Positions 35,849 through 45,026 of a stretch of 64,000 bases of DNA are shown piece by piece. The stretch covers positions 936,675 to 1,000,674 of the forward strand of contig JAWMQL010000002.1 in NCBI GenBank assembly GCA_033283165.1, in the 5' to 3' direction. The position numbers and the translations under genes were made by a program. The number at the start of each line of letters is the position of its first letter. Positions within the stretch are counted from its first letter, which is position 1. The notes under the pieces are model-generated. The model ran no database searches. It saw only the letters and a program-made list of their open reading frames with translations, and was not told where the DNA came from. This DNA is from JAWMQL01 sp033283165. Its GTDB lineage: Bacteria > Pseudomonadota > Gammaproteobacteria > Pseudomonadales > Halieaceae.

Positions 35849-37033
35849 ATGTACGAGCGGTTTTTCAAACTGAGTGCGGAGCCGTTCCGCCTGAGCCCTG
35901 ATCACCGGTTCTGCTATAAACACCAGCGCTACGCCAAGGCCAGGGCTTACCTTGCCTATGCGTTCCGTCGCGCAGAGGGGTTCGTGATGATCACCGGCCG
36001 GCCCGGTACCGGGAAAACAACCCTGATACTGGATCTGATGGAGTCCCTGGCGAAAGAAAACGCGCGCATCGCCAACCTGGTGAGTACCCAACTGGCTGCC
36101 GACGACCTGCTGCGTATGGTCGCTTTTGCCTTCGGTTTGTCGGCAGAATCAGCCGAAAAGTCCACTCTGCTGCACCAGCTTTCCTCCCTATTCCTGTCGC
36201 TGCGGAATGAAGGACAACGAGCCCTGCTGATCGTCGACGAGGCACAGGATCTCGATGCCGATGCGATGGAGGAACTGCGCCTGTTAACCAACCTGCAGCA
36301 GGACGGCCAGCCCCTGTTGCAGATATTCCTGCTCGGTCAGCCCGAGCTGCGCGACCTGATTCATTCCCCGTCGATGGAGCAGGTGCATCAGCGCATCGTG
36401 GCGGCCAGCCATCTCGAGACGCTCGACGCGCAGGAGACTCGAGAGTATGTCGAGCACCGCCTGCGAAAAGTGGGCTGGCAGCAGGATCCTGCCATCAGTG
36501 TGCCTGTCTTTGCCATCATCCACAGGTTCAGCCAGGGCGTGCCCCGGCGCATCAACCAGATCTGCAGCCGGTTGTTGCTGCACTGTTTCGTGGAACGCGG
36601 TCACCAGGTAACCGTGGCCACCGCACGTGCGGTGGTTGCCGAACTCCAGGAAGAACAGCTCACTACCGGCAACATACTCCACGATGACGTATTCCTCGCC
36701 GAAGACGAGTTCGAGCCCTTCCCGGAGACTGAGACGGAGACGGAGATCGAGCCAGAGCCAGAACCGGAGCCAGAAATCTTGCCAGAGCCGGATCCGGAGC
36801 CAGCGCAGGATCGCGAACCGGAACTAGTACTGGAACTGGAGTCGGAACGGGAACGGCAGGGCGGGTCGGAGTGGGCCCTGAAGTACACGGGTGATCCCCT
36901 GCCCTGGCATCCAAAGCCTCGTCGAAAGACATTCAGCCTGGGGCGGATCATTGCCTGGACCATAGTGGCCTTCGCGCTGTTGGCTGGTGCGCACGCGGCA
37001 ATGGAACTGGTTGGCGCCCCGCCCTGGTTGTGA
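35849..37033 (+). CDS. ExeA-like AAA ATPase with acidic Pro/Glu tail and C-terminal membrane anchor (copy 2)
   Basis: A 394-aa protein. Residues 1-270 are the PEP-CTERM-type ATPase (Walker A GRPGTGKTT; Walker B LLIVDEAQDLDADAMEEL), clearly paralogous to copy 1. From about 285 to 335 the chain is Glu/Pro-rich (ETETETEIEPEPEPEPEI), a likely rigid, highly negative spacer. One hydrophobic helix near the end (GRIIAWTIVAFALLAGAHA) suggests an inner-membrane anchor with the ATPase in the cytoplasm. It is the first gene of the rightward EPS export operon. Confidence 0.9.
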   Translation: MYERFFKLSAEPFRLSPDHRFCYKHQRYAKARAYLAYAFRRAEGFVMITGRPGTGKTTLILDLMESLAKENARIANLVSTQLAADDLLRMVAFAFGLSAESAEKSTLLHQLSSLFLSLRNEGQRALLIVDEAQDLDADAMEELRLLTNLQQDGQPLLQIFLLGQPELRDLIHSPSMEQVHQRIVAASHLETLDAQETREYVEHRLRKVGWQQDPAISVPVFAIIHRFSQGVPRRINQICSRLLLHCFVERGHQVTVATARAVVAELQEEQLTTGNILHDDVFLAEDEFEPFPETETETEIEPEPEPEPEILPEPDPEPAQDREPELVLELESERERQGGSEWALKYTGDPLPWHPKPRRKTFSLGRIIAWTIVAFALLAGAHAAMELVGAPPWL

Positions 37034-37135
37034 CGCCGTTCACAGACTTGGGGGGTCATTGATGCCTTTACCCGCTCTCATGCTAGACTGTGAAGTGGGG
37101 TTTTCTTGTGCAATGGGGATAGAGGGACGAATACT

Positions 37136-37777
37136 ATGGACAGTCTAAACCGGGTGTTTAAACCGCTATTTGGATATGTTTGTATAATCGGTTTGTCCGT
37201 GATGTTAAGTGGCTGTGGTTCGCAGCCGGATATATCGGAGATCAGTGGCGCGCAGCGATTCCCCGACCAGGATTACACCTATGTGATCGGCCCGGGTGAC
37301 ACCATGGAGATCTTTGTCTGGGGCAATGAAGAACTCACCACCACGGGGATCGTTCGTCCCGACGGGAAATTCACCACCCGGTTGGTCGAAGACCTGGAAG
37401 CGAGCGGTAAGACCTCCACCCAGTTGGCACGGGATATCGAGGCGGCATACAGCAAGTATGTCAGGAGCCCCGTCGTCAGCGTCATCGTCAACGGCTTTGT
37501 TGGCGTTCCAGAGCAGAAGGTGCGCGTGGTCGGTGAAGCCAGCCAGCCCATCAGCGTTCCGTATCGTAAGCATATGACCCTGCTTGACCTCATGGTCGAC
37601 GTGGGCGGCATAACAGAATACGCGGCAGGTAATAAGGCGGTCCTGGTTCGCCTGGAGAATGGCGGACAGAGAAGCTATGGCCTGCGGCTGGACGATCTTA
37701 TCAATGGGGGGGACATTTCAGCCAACCTCAACCTGCTGCCCGGAGACATAGTCATCATTCCTGAATCCTGGTTCTGA
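37136..37777 (+). CDS. Wza-like polysaccharide export lipoprotein, XrtA system
   Basis: A 213-aa lipoprotein. ATG 37136 with GAGGG upstream is preferred over the in-frame start at 37106. Lipobox VMLSGC, then the Poly_export domain YTYVIGPGDTMEIFVWGNEE and a SLBB domain (KVRVVGEASQPISVPYRKHM). It ends at LLPGDIVIIPESWF, so the C-terminal helix that forms the outer-membrane pore of Wza is missing, as is usual for the XrtA-type short export proteins (TIGR03027-like). It carries EPS across the periplasm/outer membrane, probably with the barrel protein at 40383-41888. Confidence 0.93.
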   Translation: MDSLNRVFKPLFGYVCIIGLSVMLSGCGSQPDISEISGAQRFPDQDYTYVIGPGDTMEIFVWGNEELTTTGIVRPDGKFTTRLVEDLEASGKTSTQLARDIEAAYSKYVRSPVVSVIVNGFVGVPEQKVRVVGEASQPISVPYRKHMTLLDLMVDVGGITEYAAGNKAVLVRLENGGQRSYGLRLDDLINGGDISANLNLLPGDIVIIPESWF

Positions 37778-37813
37778 TTGCATCATCTAACTGTCATCTG
37801 AGGTTTCAGGGCC

Positions 37814-39355
37814 ATGCAGGAAGTCATCGCACAAATACTTAGCTACATCTGGGGCATCTGGCGTTTTCGCTGGCTGGCGCTGGCAGCAGCGTGGCTGGTT
37901 GCCATTGGCGGTTGGCTGTTCGTCTATCAGATGCCCGAGGCCTATGTTGCATCGGCGCGCATCTACGTCGACAGCAATAATCTGCTGGGACCCCTGCTGC
38001 GCGGTCTCGCCATTCAGCCCAATACCGACCAGCGCATTGCCATGATGAGTCGTACGCTGCTCACCCGGCCCAATCTCGAGAAAGTGATGCGCATGACCGA
38101 TCTCGACCTGCAGGTCCAGTCCGACCGGGAAAAGGAGGAACTTCTGAACGATCTGCGCGAGTCTATCAGCCTGTATGGCGAGCGCGACAATGCGTCACTG
38201 TACTCGATTCGGGTACAGGATGAAGACCGCGATACCGCCAAGCGCATAAACCAGGCCCTGATTACGGTGTTTATCGAAAGCAGCCTCAGCGACAAGCGCG
38301 CTGACAGCTCGGGCGCACAGGACTTTCTGGAAGACCAGATCGCCGAGTACGAGGCGCGCCTGGTGGAAGCGGAGAACCGCCTGGCGAGCTTCAAGCAGCG
38401 CCACGTTGGTATTCTCCCCGGGGAGGGCGGCGGCTACTTCGCCCGCCTGAATCAGGCGAAAGAAGAGCTCAAAACCGCCCGGTTACAGTTGCGGGAACTG
38501 GAGAACCGGCGCAGTGAACTGCAACGGCAGGTCGACGGCGAAGAGCCGGTCTTTCTTTCCAGTGGCGCGGGAAGTACCACCTCGGCACTGGACAGCCGCA
38601 TTCATGCGCTGGAAATGGACATGGATCGCCTGCTGACCCGCTATACCACCGAGCATCCAGAGGTGCGTCAGATTCGGGGGCTGATCGATGACCTGAAGAG
38701 AGAGCGGGAAGAAGAACTTGCTGCATCAATGACGGACGATTATGGCGGCGCCTATGCTGATCTGTCGTCGAGTCCTGTGTATCAGGGCATGCGATCGATG
38801 CTGGCGGCGACCGATGCGCAAATAGCGGAAATGCGCGTGCGTGTTGCCGAGTATGAGGAACGAGTGAAAACTCTCGACAGTAAGGTCGATAGCGTGCCCA
38901 TGATTGAGGCCGAGCTGAAGCAACTCGATCGGGACTACAATGTGATTTACAAACAGCACCAGGCACTGTTGCAGCGCCGGGAGGCAGCGAAGTTGTCTCA
39001 GGACGTGGAACAGAATGCCAGCGACGTCACATTTCGCGTGATCGACCCGCCATTTGTTCCCTCAAGGCCGAGCGAGCCCAACAAACTCCTGCTGAACAGT
39101 GGCGTTCTGGTTTTGGCCCTGGCAATTGGTGCTGGTCTGGCGTTGCTCGTTTCAATGATCAAGCCGGTCGTGGTGGATGCCCAGTCACTGACCAGGTTGT
39201 ATGGGCTGCCGGTCCTGGGGGTCGTAACCGAGATTATGACAGCGGAAGAGAAGAAGCGGGACGCAGTTAGGCTGGCGACTTATTCGTCTCTTCTGGTCGT
39301 CCTGATACTCGCTTATATAGGAATAAACATTGGCCAGGTGCTGGCCCTGGCATGA
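37814..39355 (+). CDS. XrtA system polysaccharide chain-length determinant (Wzz-like)
   Basis: A 513-aa inner-membrane co-polymerase. One N-terminal helix (WLALAAAWLVAIGGWLFVYQ), a long periplasmic coiled-coil region (about 160-380), the GNVR-like segment before the second helix (LLNSGVLVLALAIGAGLALL), and a third hydrophobic stretch at the C-terminus. It belongs to the XrtA chain-length family (TIGR03007-like). The kinase domain is a separate protein encoded 43 bp downstream. Confidence 0.93.
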   Translation: MQEVIAQILSYIWGIWRFRWLALAAAWLVAIGGWLFVYQMPEAYVASARIYVDSNNLLGPLLRGLAIQPNTDQRIAMMSRTLLTRPNLEKVMRMTDLDLQVQSDREKEELLNDLRESISLYGERDNASLYSIRVQDEDRDTAKRINQALITVFIESSLSDKRADSSGAQDFLEDQIAEYEARLVEAENRLASFKQRHVGILPGEGGGYFARLNQAKEELKTARLQLRELENRRSELQRQVDGEEPVFLSSGAGSTTSALDSRIHALEMDMDRLLTRYTTEHPEVRQIRGLIDDLKREREEELAASMTDDYGGAYADLSSSPVYQGMRSMLAATDAQIAEMRVRVAEYEERVKTLDSKVDSVPMIEAELKQLDRDYNVIYKQHQALLQRREAAKLSQDVEQNASDVTFRVIDPPFVPSRPSEPNKLLLNSGVLVLALAIGAGLALLVSMIKPVVVDAQSLTRLYGLPVLGVVTEIMTAEEKKRDAVRLATYSSLLVVLILAYIGINIGQVLALA

Positions 39356-39398
39356 TGGCCAGAATGAAACAGGGATCGTTCCAAAGAGCATTATCATT

Positions 39399-40376
39399 AT
39401 GAGCACAATCGAAAAAGCAGTAGAGAAGCTCGAAAAGGCGGCTGATACCGGGGAGCGTGACAAGACGCCCGTCTCGACGGCAGAGAAGGCGGAGGAAATG
39501 CAGGATTCCCTGACTACCAGGGCAGTTTCCACACCCCCGGTTGAGTCTTCCGCTTCCTCGTGCGCCGACACCAGGGAGAAAGCCACGCTGGAGCTGCCAC
39601 TGAAGGAGTTTGCGGCCAATGGCATGATCACGCCCTTTGCACCGCGCAGCCGGGTGGCGGAGGAGTTCCGCACAATCAAGCGGCCCCTGATCCGCAATAT
39701 CGATCACGCGATCTCGCCCGAGATAGCTGACAAGTCCAGGTTGATCATGGTGACCAGTGCGCTCCAGGGGGATGGTAAAACTTTCACCGCCCTGAACCTT
39801 GCCATGAGTATCGCCATGGAACAGGACCGGACGGTATTGTTTGTGGACGCAGATGTCTCCAAGGCGGAGGCGGGGAAACTACTGGGGATACCCTCTGACC
39901 AGCCCGGCCTGATCGACCTGCTCGAGAACAAGGGGGTGACTTTTACGGACGTGATCCTGCCCACCAGTATCGATAACTTTCGCGTGCTTTCCGCGGGCAA
40001 TCTGCACGACCGGTCCACGGAACTGCTCGCCAGCCAGAGCATGCACGAATTGATGCTGGAAATGTCCAGCCGCTACCCGGACCGGGTCGTGATTTTTGAC
40101 TCACCACCACTACTTCTGACCACAGAAGCCAGTGTGTTGGCGAGCTTCATGGGCCAGATTGCCTTCGTGGTCTCCACCGACCATACCCCCCAGGACGCCA
40201 TCAGCAAGGCGCTGGAATCCATAGGCGAGGACAAGATCATCGGTATGGTACTTAACAAGGCGCACCAGGGGCGCAACAAGTTGTTAGGTTATGGCTATGG
40301 CTACGGGTATGGCTACGGGTATGGCTACGGTTACGGCAACAGATCGCGATCCATGCCGGTTGAGGAAGGGGCTTGA
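39399..40376 (+). CDS. XrtA-associated BY-kinase (tyrosine autokinase) with eightfold Gly-Tyr tail
   Basis: A 325-aa cytoplasmic bacterial tyrosine kinase. The start MSTIEKAVEKLEKA (39399) is typical of the family; the frame is open from 39330. Walker A ALQGDGKT (121-128), Walker A' VLFVDAD (146-152) and Walker B VVIFDSPP (230-237). Upstream is AEEFRTIKRPLIRNI, the oligomerisation motif. The C-terminal tail has eight consecutive Gly-Tyr pairs, the autophosphorylation cluster. It works with the Wzz-like protein and is probably reversed by the phosphatase at 7672-8229. It belongs to the TIGR03018-like group. Confidence 0.93.
   Translation: MSTIEKAVEKLEKAADTGERDKTPVSTAEKAEEMQDSLTTRAVSTPPVESSASSCADTREKATLELPLKEFAANGMITPFAPRSRVAEEFRTIKRPLIRNIDHAISPEIADKSRLIMVTSALQGDGKTFTALNLAMSIAMEQDRTVLFVDADVSKAEAGKLLGIPSDQPGLIDLLENKGVTFTDVILPTSIDNFRVLSAGNLHDRSTELLASQSMHELMLEMSSRYPDRVVIFDSPPLLLTTEASVLASFMGQIAFVVSTDHTPQDAISKALESIGEDKIIGMVLNKAHQGRNKLLGYGYGYGYGYGYGYGYGNRSRSMPVEEGA
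40287..40334 (+). repeat. Gly-Tyr coding repeat (8 units of 6 bp)
   Basis: Forty-eight bases encode GY eight times, with 12-bp sub-units such as GGCTACGGGTAT repeated. Slippage here would change the number of phospho-acceptor tyrosines in the kinase tail without breaking the frame. Confidence 0.85.
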
Positions 40377-40382
40377 CGGGCC

Positions 40383-41888
40383 ATGCGGGTGAACCGGGAA
40401 GTTTTGCCTGCCCTGTGGTTTACCGTAGTAACCACCTTTTGTGTCGCCTTGCCAGTACAGGCAGGCGAGTGGAAGGCCTCCGCGGGTGTGGCGCCTGCTG
40501 TAACCTACAGTGACAATATCTGCCTGGCCTCGGAGGACGAGCAGGGAGAATGGGTAGGCCTGGTCTCCCCCGATGTGGCAGTCTCGGGAAGTGGCCGGCG
40601 GGCCAATCTCAAGCTGTCGGCTCGCGTTGAATTCAATACCCTGTCTGACAGTGACCTGGAAGACCTTGGCTGCAATCCGTCCGGATTTGGCAACAGGAAG
40701 CAGTTTGCGCCCCGCCTGCGAGCCAATGCCGATGCAATCCTCATAGAAGACTGGCTGTTTTTAGATGCGGATGCCTCGGCCAACCAGAATTCGACCAATC
40801 CCTTTGTCGCCGGGGGTGGCGACTCCCTGAACACGACGGGCAACACCAATACCACTTACCGGTACAGTGCCAGTCCCTATATCGCGAGACGGTTCAAGGA
40901 TGTGGCGGACCTGAATCTGCGTTATCGCTGGGGTGACCAATACAACACCGAAGAAAGAGTCGGCGACAGCAGCCGACAGTCGGTGCAGCTTGAATTGGGC
41001 AGCGGAGCCTTTTTTTCGCCGCTGTCCTGGGCGTTGCGGGGCGATTACAGCAAGGTCAAGTATGAGAACAGGCCCGGTCGCGACGGGGATAACAGCAGCG
41101 AGTTGAAATCGGCGCGTGTGGAGCTGGGATACCAGGTAAGCAACAAATGGCAGGTCAATGGCTATTACGGTGAAGAGTGGAACGATTTTGTCTCAGCCAG
41201 TGACGAAATCGATGGCGATTTCTGGGATATCGGTGTTCGATGGACCCCCAATGTTCGAACCACGATAGAAGCCGGGACGGGACAGCGGTTTTTTGGTGAC
41301 ACACCGCGCCTCTCGATCGATTATCGGCATAAGCGCATTTTACTGTATGCCCGCTATGACAAAGATCTCACCTACGACCGGAATATCAGAACCATTGAAG
41401 ACCCCTTGTCGCAGGATGGTGTACTCGACCCGGTTGTCGGACCTGACGGCACTGTATCTGGCAATGTGACAACGATAAGTACCAGCCCCATCCTGGATGA
41501 GCGCTTTACCCTTGGTATGCAGATTCAGGGACGTCGTACCACTGTCAGTGTGCGGGCCAGCCATTCCGACCAGACTCGGACCTCCAACCTGAGTGAATCC
41601 ACCTTCCGATCCGCCGTTCTATCGGCGAATCACAGTCTGGGGCGGAATTTGTCGATTTCCGCGTCAGTCGGCTGGGACGAGAGAAAACCTCGCACTGGCA
41701 TAGACACTCTCTTCAGAGCCTCGGAAACCTGGACTGCGACGGTGGGGGCCAGGAGGCAGTTGAGTTCCAATATGAGCCTGTTGCTGGATTACCGGTACAG
41801 AGACCGCCAGTCAGATGGTTCTTCCGGCCTTTTTGGCCAGAACTACCAGGAAAACAGGATCACCCTGACACTCAGGTTCGAATTCTGA
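40383..41888 (+). CDS. PEP-CTERM system-associated outer-membrane beta-barrel protein
   Basis: A 501-aa exported protein, 6 bp after the kinase gene. A signal peptide (LWFTVVTTFCVALPVQAG) leads into GEWKASAGVAPAVTYSDNIC, the typical opening of the TIGR03016-like family. Alternating amphipathic strands, most visible in the last 300 residues, end with the aromatic outer-membrane signature ITLTLRFEF. It is thought to be the EPS exit pore or a partner of the short Wza-type protein. Confidence 0.9.
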   Translation: MRVNREVLPALWFTVVTTFCVALPVQAGEWKASAGVAPAVTYSDNICLASEDEQGEWVGLVSPDVAVSGSGRRANLKLSARVEFNTLSDSDLEDLGCNPSGFGNRKQFAPRLRANADAILIEDWLFLDADASANQNSTNPFVAGGGDSLNTTGNTNTTYRYSASPYIARRFKDVADLNLRYRWGDQYNTEERVGDSSRQSVQLELGSGAFFSPLSWALRGDYSKVKYENRPGRDGDNSSELKSARVELGYQVSNKWQVNGYYGEEWNDFVSASDEIDGDFWDIGVRWTPNVRTTIEAGTGQRFFGDTPRLSIDYRHKRILLYARYDKDLTYDRNIRTIEDPLSQDGVLDPVVGPDGTVSGNVTTISTSPILDERFTLGMQIQGRRTTVSVRASHSDQTRTSNLSESTFRSAVLSANHSLGRNLSISASVGWDERKPRTGIDTLFRASETWTATVGARRQLSSNMSLLLDYRYRDRQSDGSSGLFGQNYQENRITLTLRFEF

Positions 41889-41951
41889 TATGACATTTTC
41901 TGTCTACTACAGGCGACGCCTGTCGTGGTCCGGCGCGGAGAATGTCCGACC

Positions 41952-43091
41952 ATGATCTCCAGGTCGAGAGATTCGGGGTATGTGCTCTGCGTGGTCGGGG
42001 CCAGACCCAACTTCATGAAGATTGCGCCGATCATGCGCGCCTTCGCACAGTCTGAATCGGCATTAACGGCGCGGCTGCTGCATACGGGGCAACATTACGA
42101 TGCCGCCATGAAACACGCGTTTTTCGACCAGTTGCATATTCCCGAACCGGATATCGACCTGGAGGTAGGTTCCGGCACCCACGCCCGGCAGACCGCAGAC
42201 ATCATGCGGCGCTTCGAGCCTGTGCTGGACGCCGATCCACCCACTGCCGTGCTGGTGGTCGGCGACGTGAATTCGACCATTGCCTGTGCGCTGGTAGCGG
42301 TGAAGAAGAACATTCCCGTGATCCATGTCGAGGCGGGCCTGCGCAGCCGTGATCGACGGATGCCCGAGGAGATCAATCGAGTCCTCACCGACCAGATTTC
42401 GGAACTCCTGTTTACCACCGAACCGGGCGCTGGAGAGAACCTGATGCGTGAGGGAATATCGGGCGACAGGGTTTTTTTCGCTGGTAACGTGATGATCGAC
42501 ACCTTACTTTATAGTCTCGACTACGCGGTACCGGCGGCGGGTACCCTGGCAGGCGCTGGTGTTGAACCCACCGGTGAAAATGGCTACGGCGTCCTGACCC
42601 TGCACCGCCCCTCCAATGTCGATGATCCGGCGACCCTGGCAAGGCTTCTCGAAGTGCTGGCGCGAATCAGTGAACGTACACCCCTGGTTTTTCCGATTCA
42701 TCCGCGCACGATATCGCGCATTGAGGACGCTGGTCTCAGCGGGCGCCTGGAAAGCTCCAATATCACACCGCTGCCCCCCCAGGGTTACCTGGAGATGCTG
42801 GGCCTGATGCGGGAGGCGCGTCTGGTGCTCACAGACTCGGGCGGCATTCAGGAAGAGACCACTGCACTTGGTGTGCCATGCATCACGCTGCGGGAAAACA
42901 CTGAACGGCCGATAACAGTGGAACAGGGCACCAACACCGTTGCCGGTACCGATCCCGGGAAAATCCTGGCTACCCACGAAGACATCCTTGCCTCGGGCGG
43001 TAAGGTGGGCCGTGTGCCTAAGCTCTGGGATGGTCATGCCGCACAGCGTATCGTGACTGTTATCAACGACTGGGCCTCGAGGAGAGCCTGA
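41952..43091 (+). CDS. wecB: UDP-N-acetylglucosamine 2-epimerase, non-hydrolysing
   Basis: A 379-aa enzyme that interconverts UDP-GlcNAc and UDP-ManNAc. It has the family start VVGARPNFMKIAPIMRAF, LHTGQHYDAAMK, HVEAGLRSRDRRMPEEINR with the catalytic acidic residues, and LTDSGGIQEETTALGVP. The frame is open from GTG 41925; I use ATG 41952. The stop and the deacetylase ATG overlap by one base (TGATG). It provides ManNAc units, or their uronate if the TviB-like dehydrogenase accepts UDP-ManNAc. Confidence 0.93.
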   Translation: MISRSRDSGYVLCVVGARPNFMKIAPIMRAFAQSESALTARLLHTGQHYDAAMKHAFFDQLHIPEPDIDLEVGSGTHARQTADIMRRFEPVLDADPPTAVLVVGDVNSTIACALVAVKKNIPVIHVEAGLRSRDRRMPEEINRVLTDQISELLFTTEPGAGENLMREGISGDRVFFAGNVMIDTLLYSLDYAVPAAGTLAGAGVEPTGENGYGVLTLHRPSNVDDPATLARLLEVLARISERTPLVFPIHPRTISRIEDAGLSGRLESSNITPLPPQGYLEMLGLMREARLVLTDSGGIQEETTALGVPCITLRENTERPITVEQGTNTVAGTDPGKILATHEDILASGGKVGRVPKLWDGHAAQRIVTVINDWASRRA

Positions 43092-43972
43092 TGGCTTTCG
43101 GGGGTAACGGGGACAGCTCGGACAGCTCCCGCCGTCTGGTCAACGCCATGACCGTTGACGTCGAGGACTACTTTCAGGTGTCGGCCTTTGAGTCTCATAT
43201 CGACCGGGATAACTGGCACAGTTACCCCTGCCGGGTGGAGGCCAATACCGACCGCATCCTGGAGTTGTTTGACAGGCACGGTGTCCGGGGAACATTTTTT
43301 ACCCTGGGCTGGGTAGCGGAGCGTTTTCCGGCACTGGTGAGGAACATTGTCGACCAGGGCCATGAACTGGCCAGTCACGGGTGGGAACATATACGCGTTA
43401 GCGACCAGAGTCCGGCGGAATTCAGGGCCGATGTGACGCGCTCCCGGAAGGTGTTGGAGGACACCAGTGGTCACGCAGTCAAGGGATACCGGGCAGCCAG
43501 TTATTCCATTGGTGCAGAGGAGCACTGGGCCTGGGAGGAACTGGCGGAGGCCGGCTACCTCTACAGCTCCAGTATCGTGCCGATAGCGCATGACCATTAC
43601 GGCATACCCGGCGCACCGCGCTTCGCCTTCGAGGCGGTGCAGGGCAGACTACTGGAAGTGCCGGTCACCACAGTCAAGGTGGCGGGGTATAACCTCAATT
43701 GCGGAGGCGGTGGCTGGTTTCGCCTGTATCCCTACAGCTTTTCCCGTTGGGCGCTCAGCCGGATCAACAACCGGGAGCAGCAATCGGCCATTTTCTATTT
43801 TCATCCCTGGGAGATCGACCCCATGCAACCCAGGCCGGAGGTTTCCGGCTTCAAGACAAAGGTTCGCCACTACCTGAACCTGGATCGTACCTACGGACGG
43901 CTGGAGCGGCTGGTAGCGGATTTCCGTTGGGGCAGGATGGACGATATTTTCCTGGAGCGGGAGTCGTCCTGA
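43091..43972 (+). CDS. XrtA system polysaccharide deacetylase (NodB fold)
   Basis: A 293-aa CE4-type deacetylase. It contains NAMTVDVEDYFQVSAFE with the catalytic/metal Asp pair, GTFFTLGWVAERFPALV, and the metal His motif ELASHGWEHIRV. The late segment FYFHPWEIDPMQPRP is typical of the PEP-CTERM type (TIGR03006-like). It removes N-acetyl groups from amino sugars of the EPS. No signal peptide is visible, so it may act on a lipid-linked intermediate in the cytoplasm. It overlaps both neighbours by one base (TGATG), part of a tightly coupled trio. Confidence 0.93.
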   Translation: MAFGGNGDSSDSSRRLVNAMTVDVEDYFQVSAFESHIDRDNWHSYPCRVEANTDRILELFDRHGVRGTFFTLGWVAERFPALVRNIVDQGHELASHGWEHIRVSDQSPAEFRADVTRSRKVLEDTSGHAVKGYRAASYSIGAEEHWAWEELAEAGYLYSSSIVPIAHDHYGIPGAPRFAFEAVQGRLLEVPVTTVKVAGYNLNCGGGGWFRLYPYSFSRWALSRINNREQQSAIFYFHPWEIDPMQPRPEVSGFKTKVRHYLNLDRTYGRLERLVADFRWGRMDDIFLERESS

Positions 43973-45003
43973 TGGAAGTTGAGGTCAGGTCACTCGAAGC
44001 GGATGGTTTCGCGGCCTGGGATGCCTATGTAGACGACGCACCCGGAGCGAGCTTCTTCCATAGGGCCGGTTGGAAAACCGTGTTGGAGCGTGCGTTCGGG
44101 CACAGCACTTACTTTCTCTATGCCCGGGATGAAGGGGAGATCGTCGGTGTATTGCCCCTGGCGCGGGTCAACAGCCTGTTATTCGGCAACTCTCTTTCAT
44201 CCCTGCCCTTCTGCGTTTACGGCGGCATTGTTGCGGATTCTGCGGAGGCAGCTGAGGCATTGCGCAGGGAAGCCTGCCAGATTGCAGACAAGCTCCAGGT
44301 CGATGCACTGGAACTGCGCAACGACACCCCGAGCGGTGCTGGCTGGCCCGAGAAAGAACTCTATGTCACGTTCAGGAAAACCATGGCGGAGGACGACGAG
44401 AGCAACCTGAAAGCCATACCCAACCGGCAACGGGCCATGATTCGTAAGGGTATCAAGGAGGGCCTTGGCAGCGAATGGGATGACGGTGTAGACCGCCTGT
44501 ATCGCGTCTATTCCGAGAGTGTGCGGAATCTCGGCACACCGGTATTTTCCGCCCGGTACCTGCGCACTCTGAAAGAGGTGTTTGGCGATTGCTGCAGCGT
44601 GCTGATGATCACGCACGAAGGCCGGGACGTGGCCGGGGTGATGAGCTTCTATTTCCGGGACCAGGTCCTGCCCTATTACGGTGGCAGCACGGCGTTTGCC
44701 AGGACCCTGAAGGGTGTCAATCACTTTATGTACTGGGAGCTGATGCGCCGTTCTACAGCGCAGGACTACCGGGTGTTCGACTTCGGTCGCAGCAAAAAGG
44801 ACAGTGGACCGTACAGCTTCAAGAAGAACTTTGGCTTCGAACCCGAGCCACTGCCCTACGAATACTACCTGGTAAAGTCAGACAGTGTACCGGACGTCAA
44901 TCCGGACAACCCGAAATATCGTTTGTTGATCGACCTCTGGAGCCGCCTGCCTCTGCCCGTCGCCAATTTTTTGGGCCCGTACCTCGCCCGCTCGCTGGGA
45001 TAG
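43972..45003 (+). CDS. FemAB-family XrtA/PEP-CTERM-associated protein
   Basis: A 343-aa protein with a duplicated GNAT fold (TIGR03019-like). The start ATG 43972 overlaps the deacetylase stop; the long open frame back to 43699 is a shadow of the deacetylase gene. Family segments include ASFFHRAGWKTVLERAFGH, LRNDTPSGAGWPEKELYVTF and the late DFGRSKKDSGPYSFKKNFGF. FemABX proteins add amino acids from aminoacyl-tRNA to a glycan or lipid. Here it probably decorates the EPS or its precursor with an amino acid (inference). Confidence 0.93.
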   Translation: MEVEVRSLEADGFAAWDAYVDDAPGASFFHRAGWKTVLERAFGHSTYFLYARDEGEIVGVLPLARVNSLLFGNSLSSLPFCVYGGIVADSAEAAEALRREACQIADKLQVDALELRNDTPSGAGWPEKELYVTFRKTMAEDDESNLKAIPNRQRAMIRKGIKEGLGSEWDDGVDRLYRVYSESVRNLGTPVFSARYLRTLKEVFGDCCSVLMITHEGRDVAGVMSFYFRDQVLPYYGGSTAFARTLKGVNHFMYWELMRRSTAQDYRVFDFGRSKKDSGPYSFKKNFGFEPEPLPYEYYLVKSDSVPDVNPDNPKYRLLIDLWSRLPLPVANFLGPYLARSLG

Positions 45004-45026
45004 TGGTCGTGCCTTAGGAGTAGCGC

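Noticed and set aside
36721..36870. Glu/Pro-rich stretch as a sign of frameshift in ATPase copy 2
   Set aside because: The frame continues into a sensible membrane helix and stop. The tract has normal third-position G+C, so it is a genuine low-complexity spacer.
40287..40334. CRISPR-like or non-coding tandem repeat
   Set aside because: Units are 6/12 bp without spacers and encode the Gly-Tyr tail of the kinase. No CRISPR array or cas gene occurs in the window.
43699..43971. Long N-terminal extension of the FemAB protein
   Set aside because: The extension is the shifted frame of the deacetylase gene. MEVEVRSL at 43972 is the family start and overlaps the deacetylase stop by TGATG.
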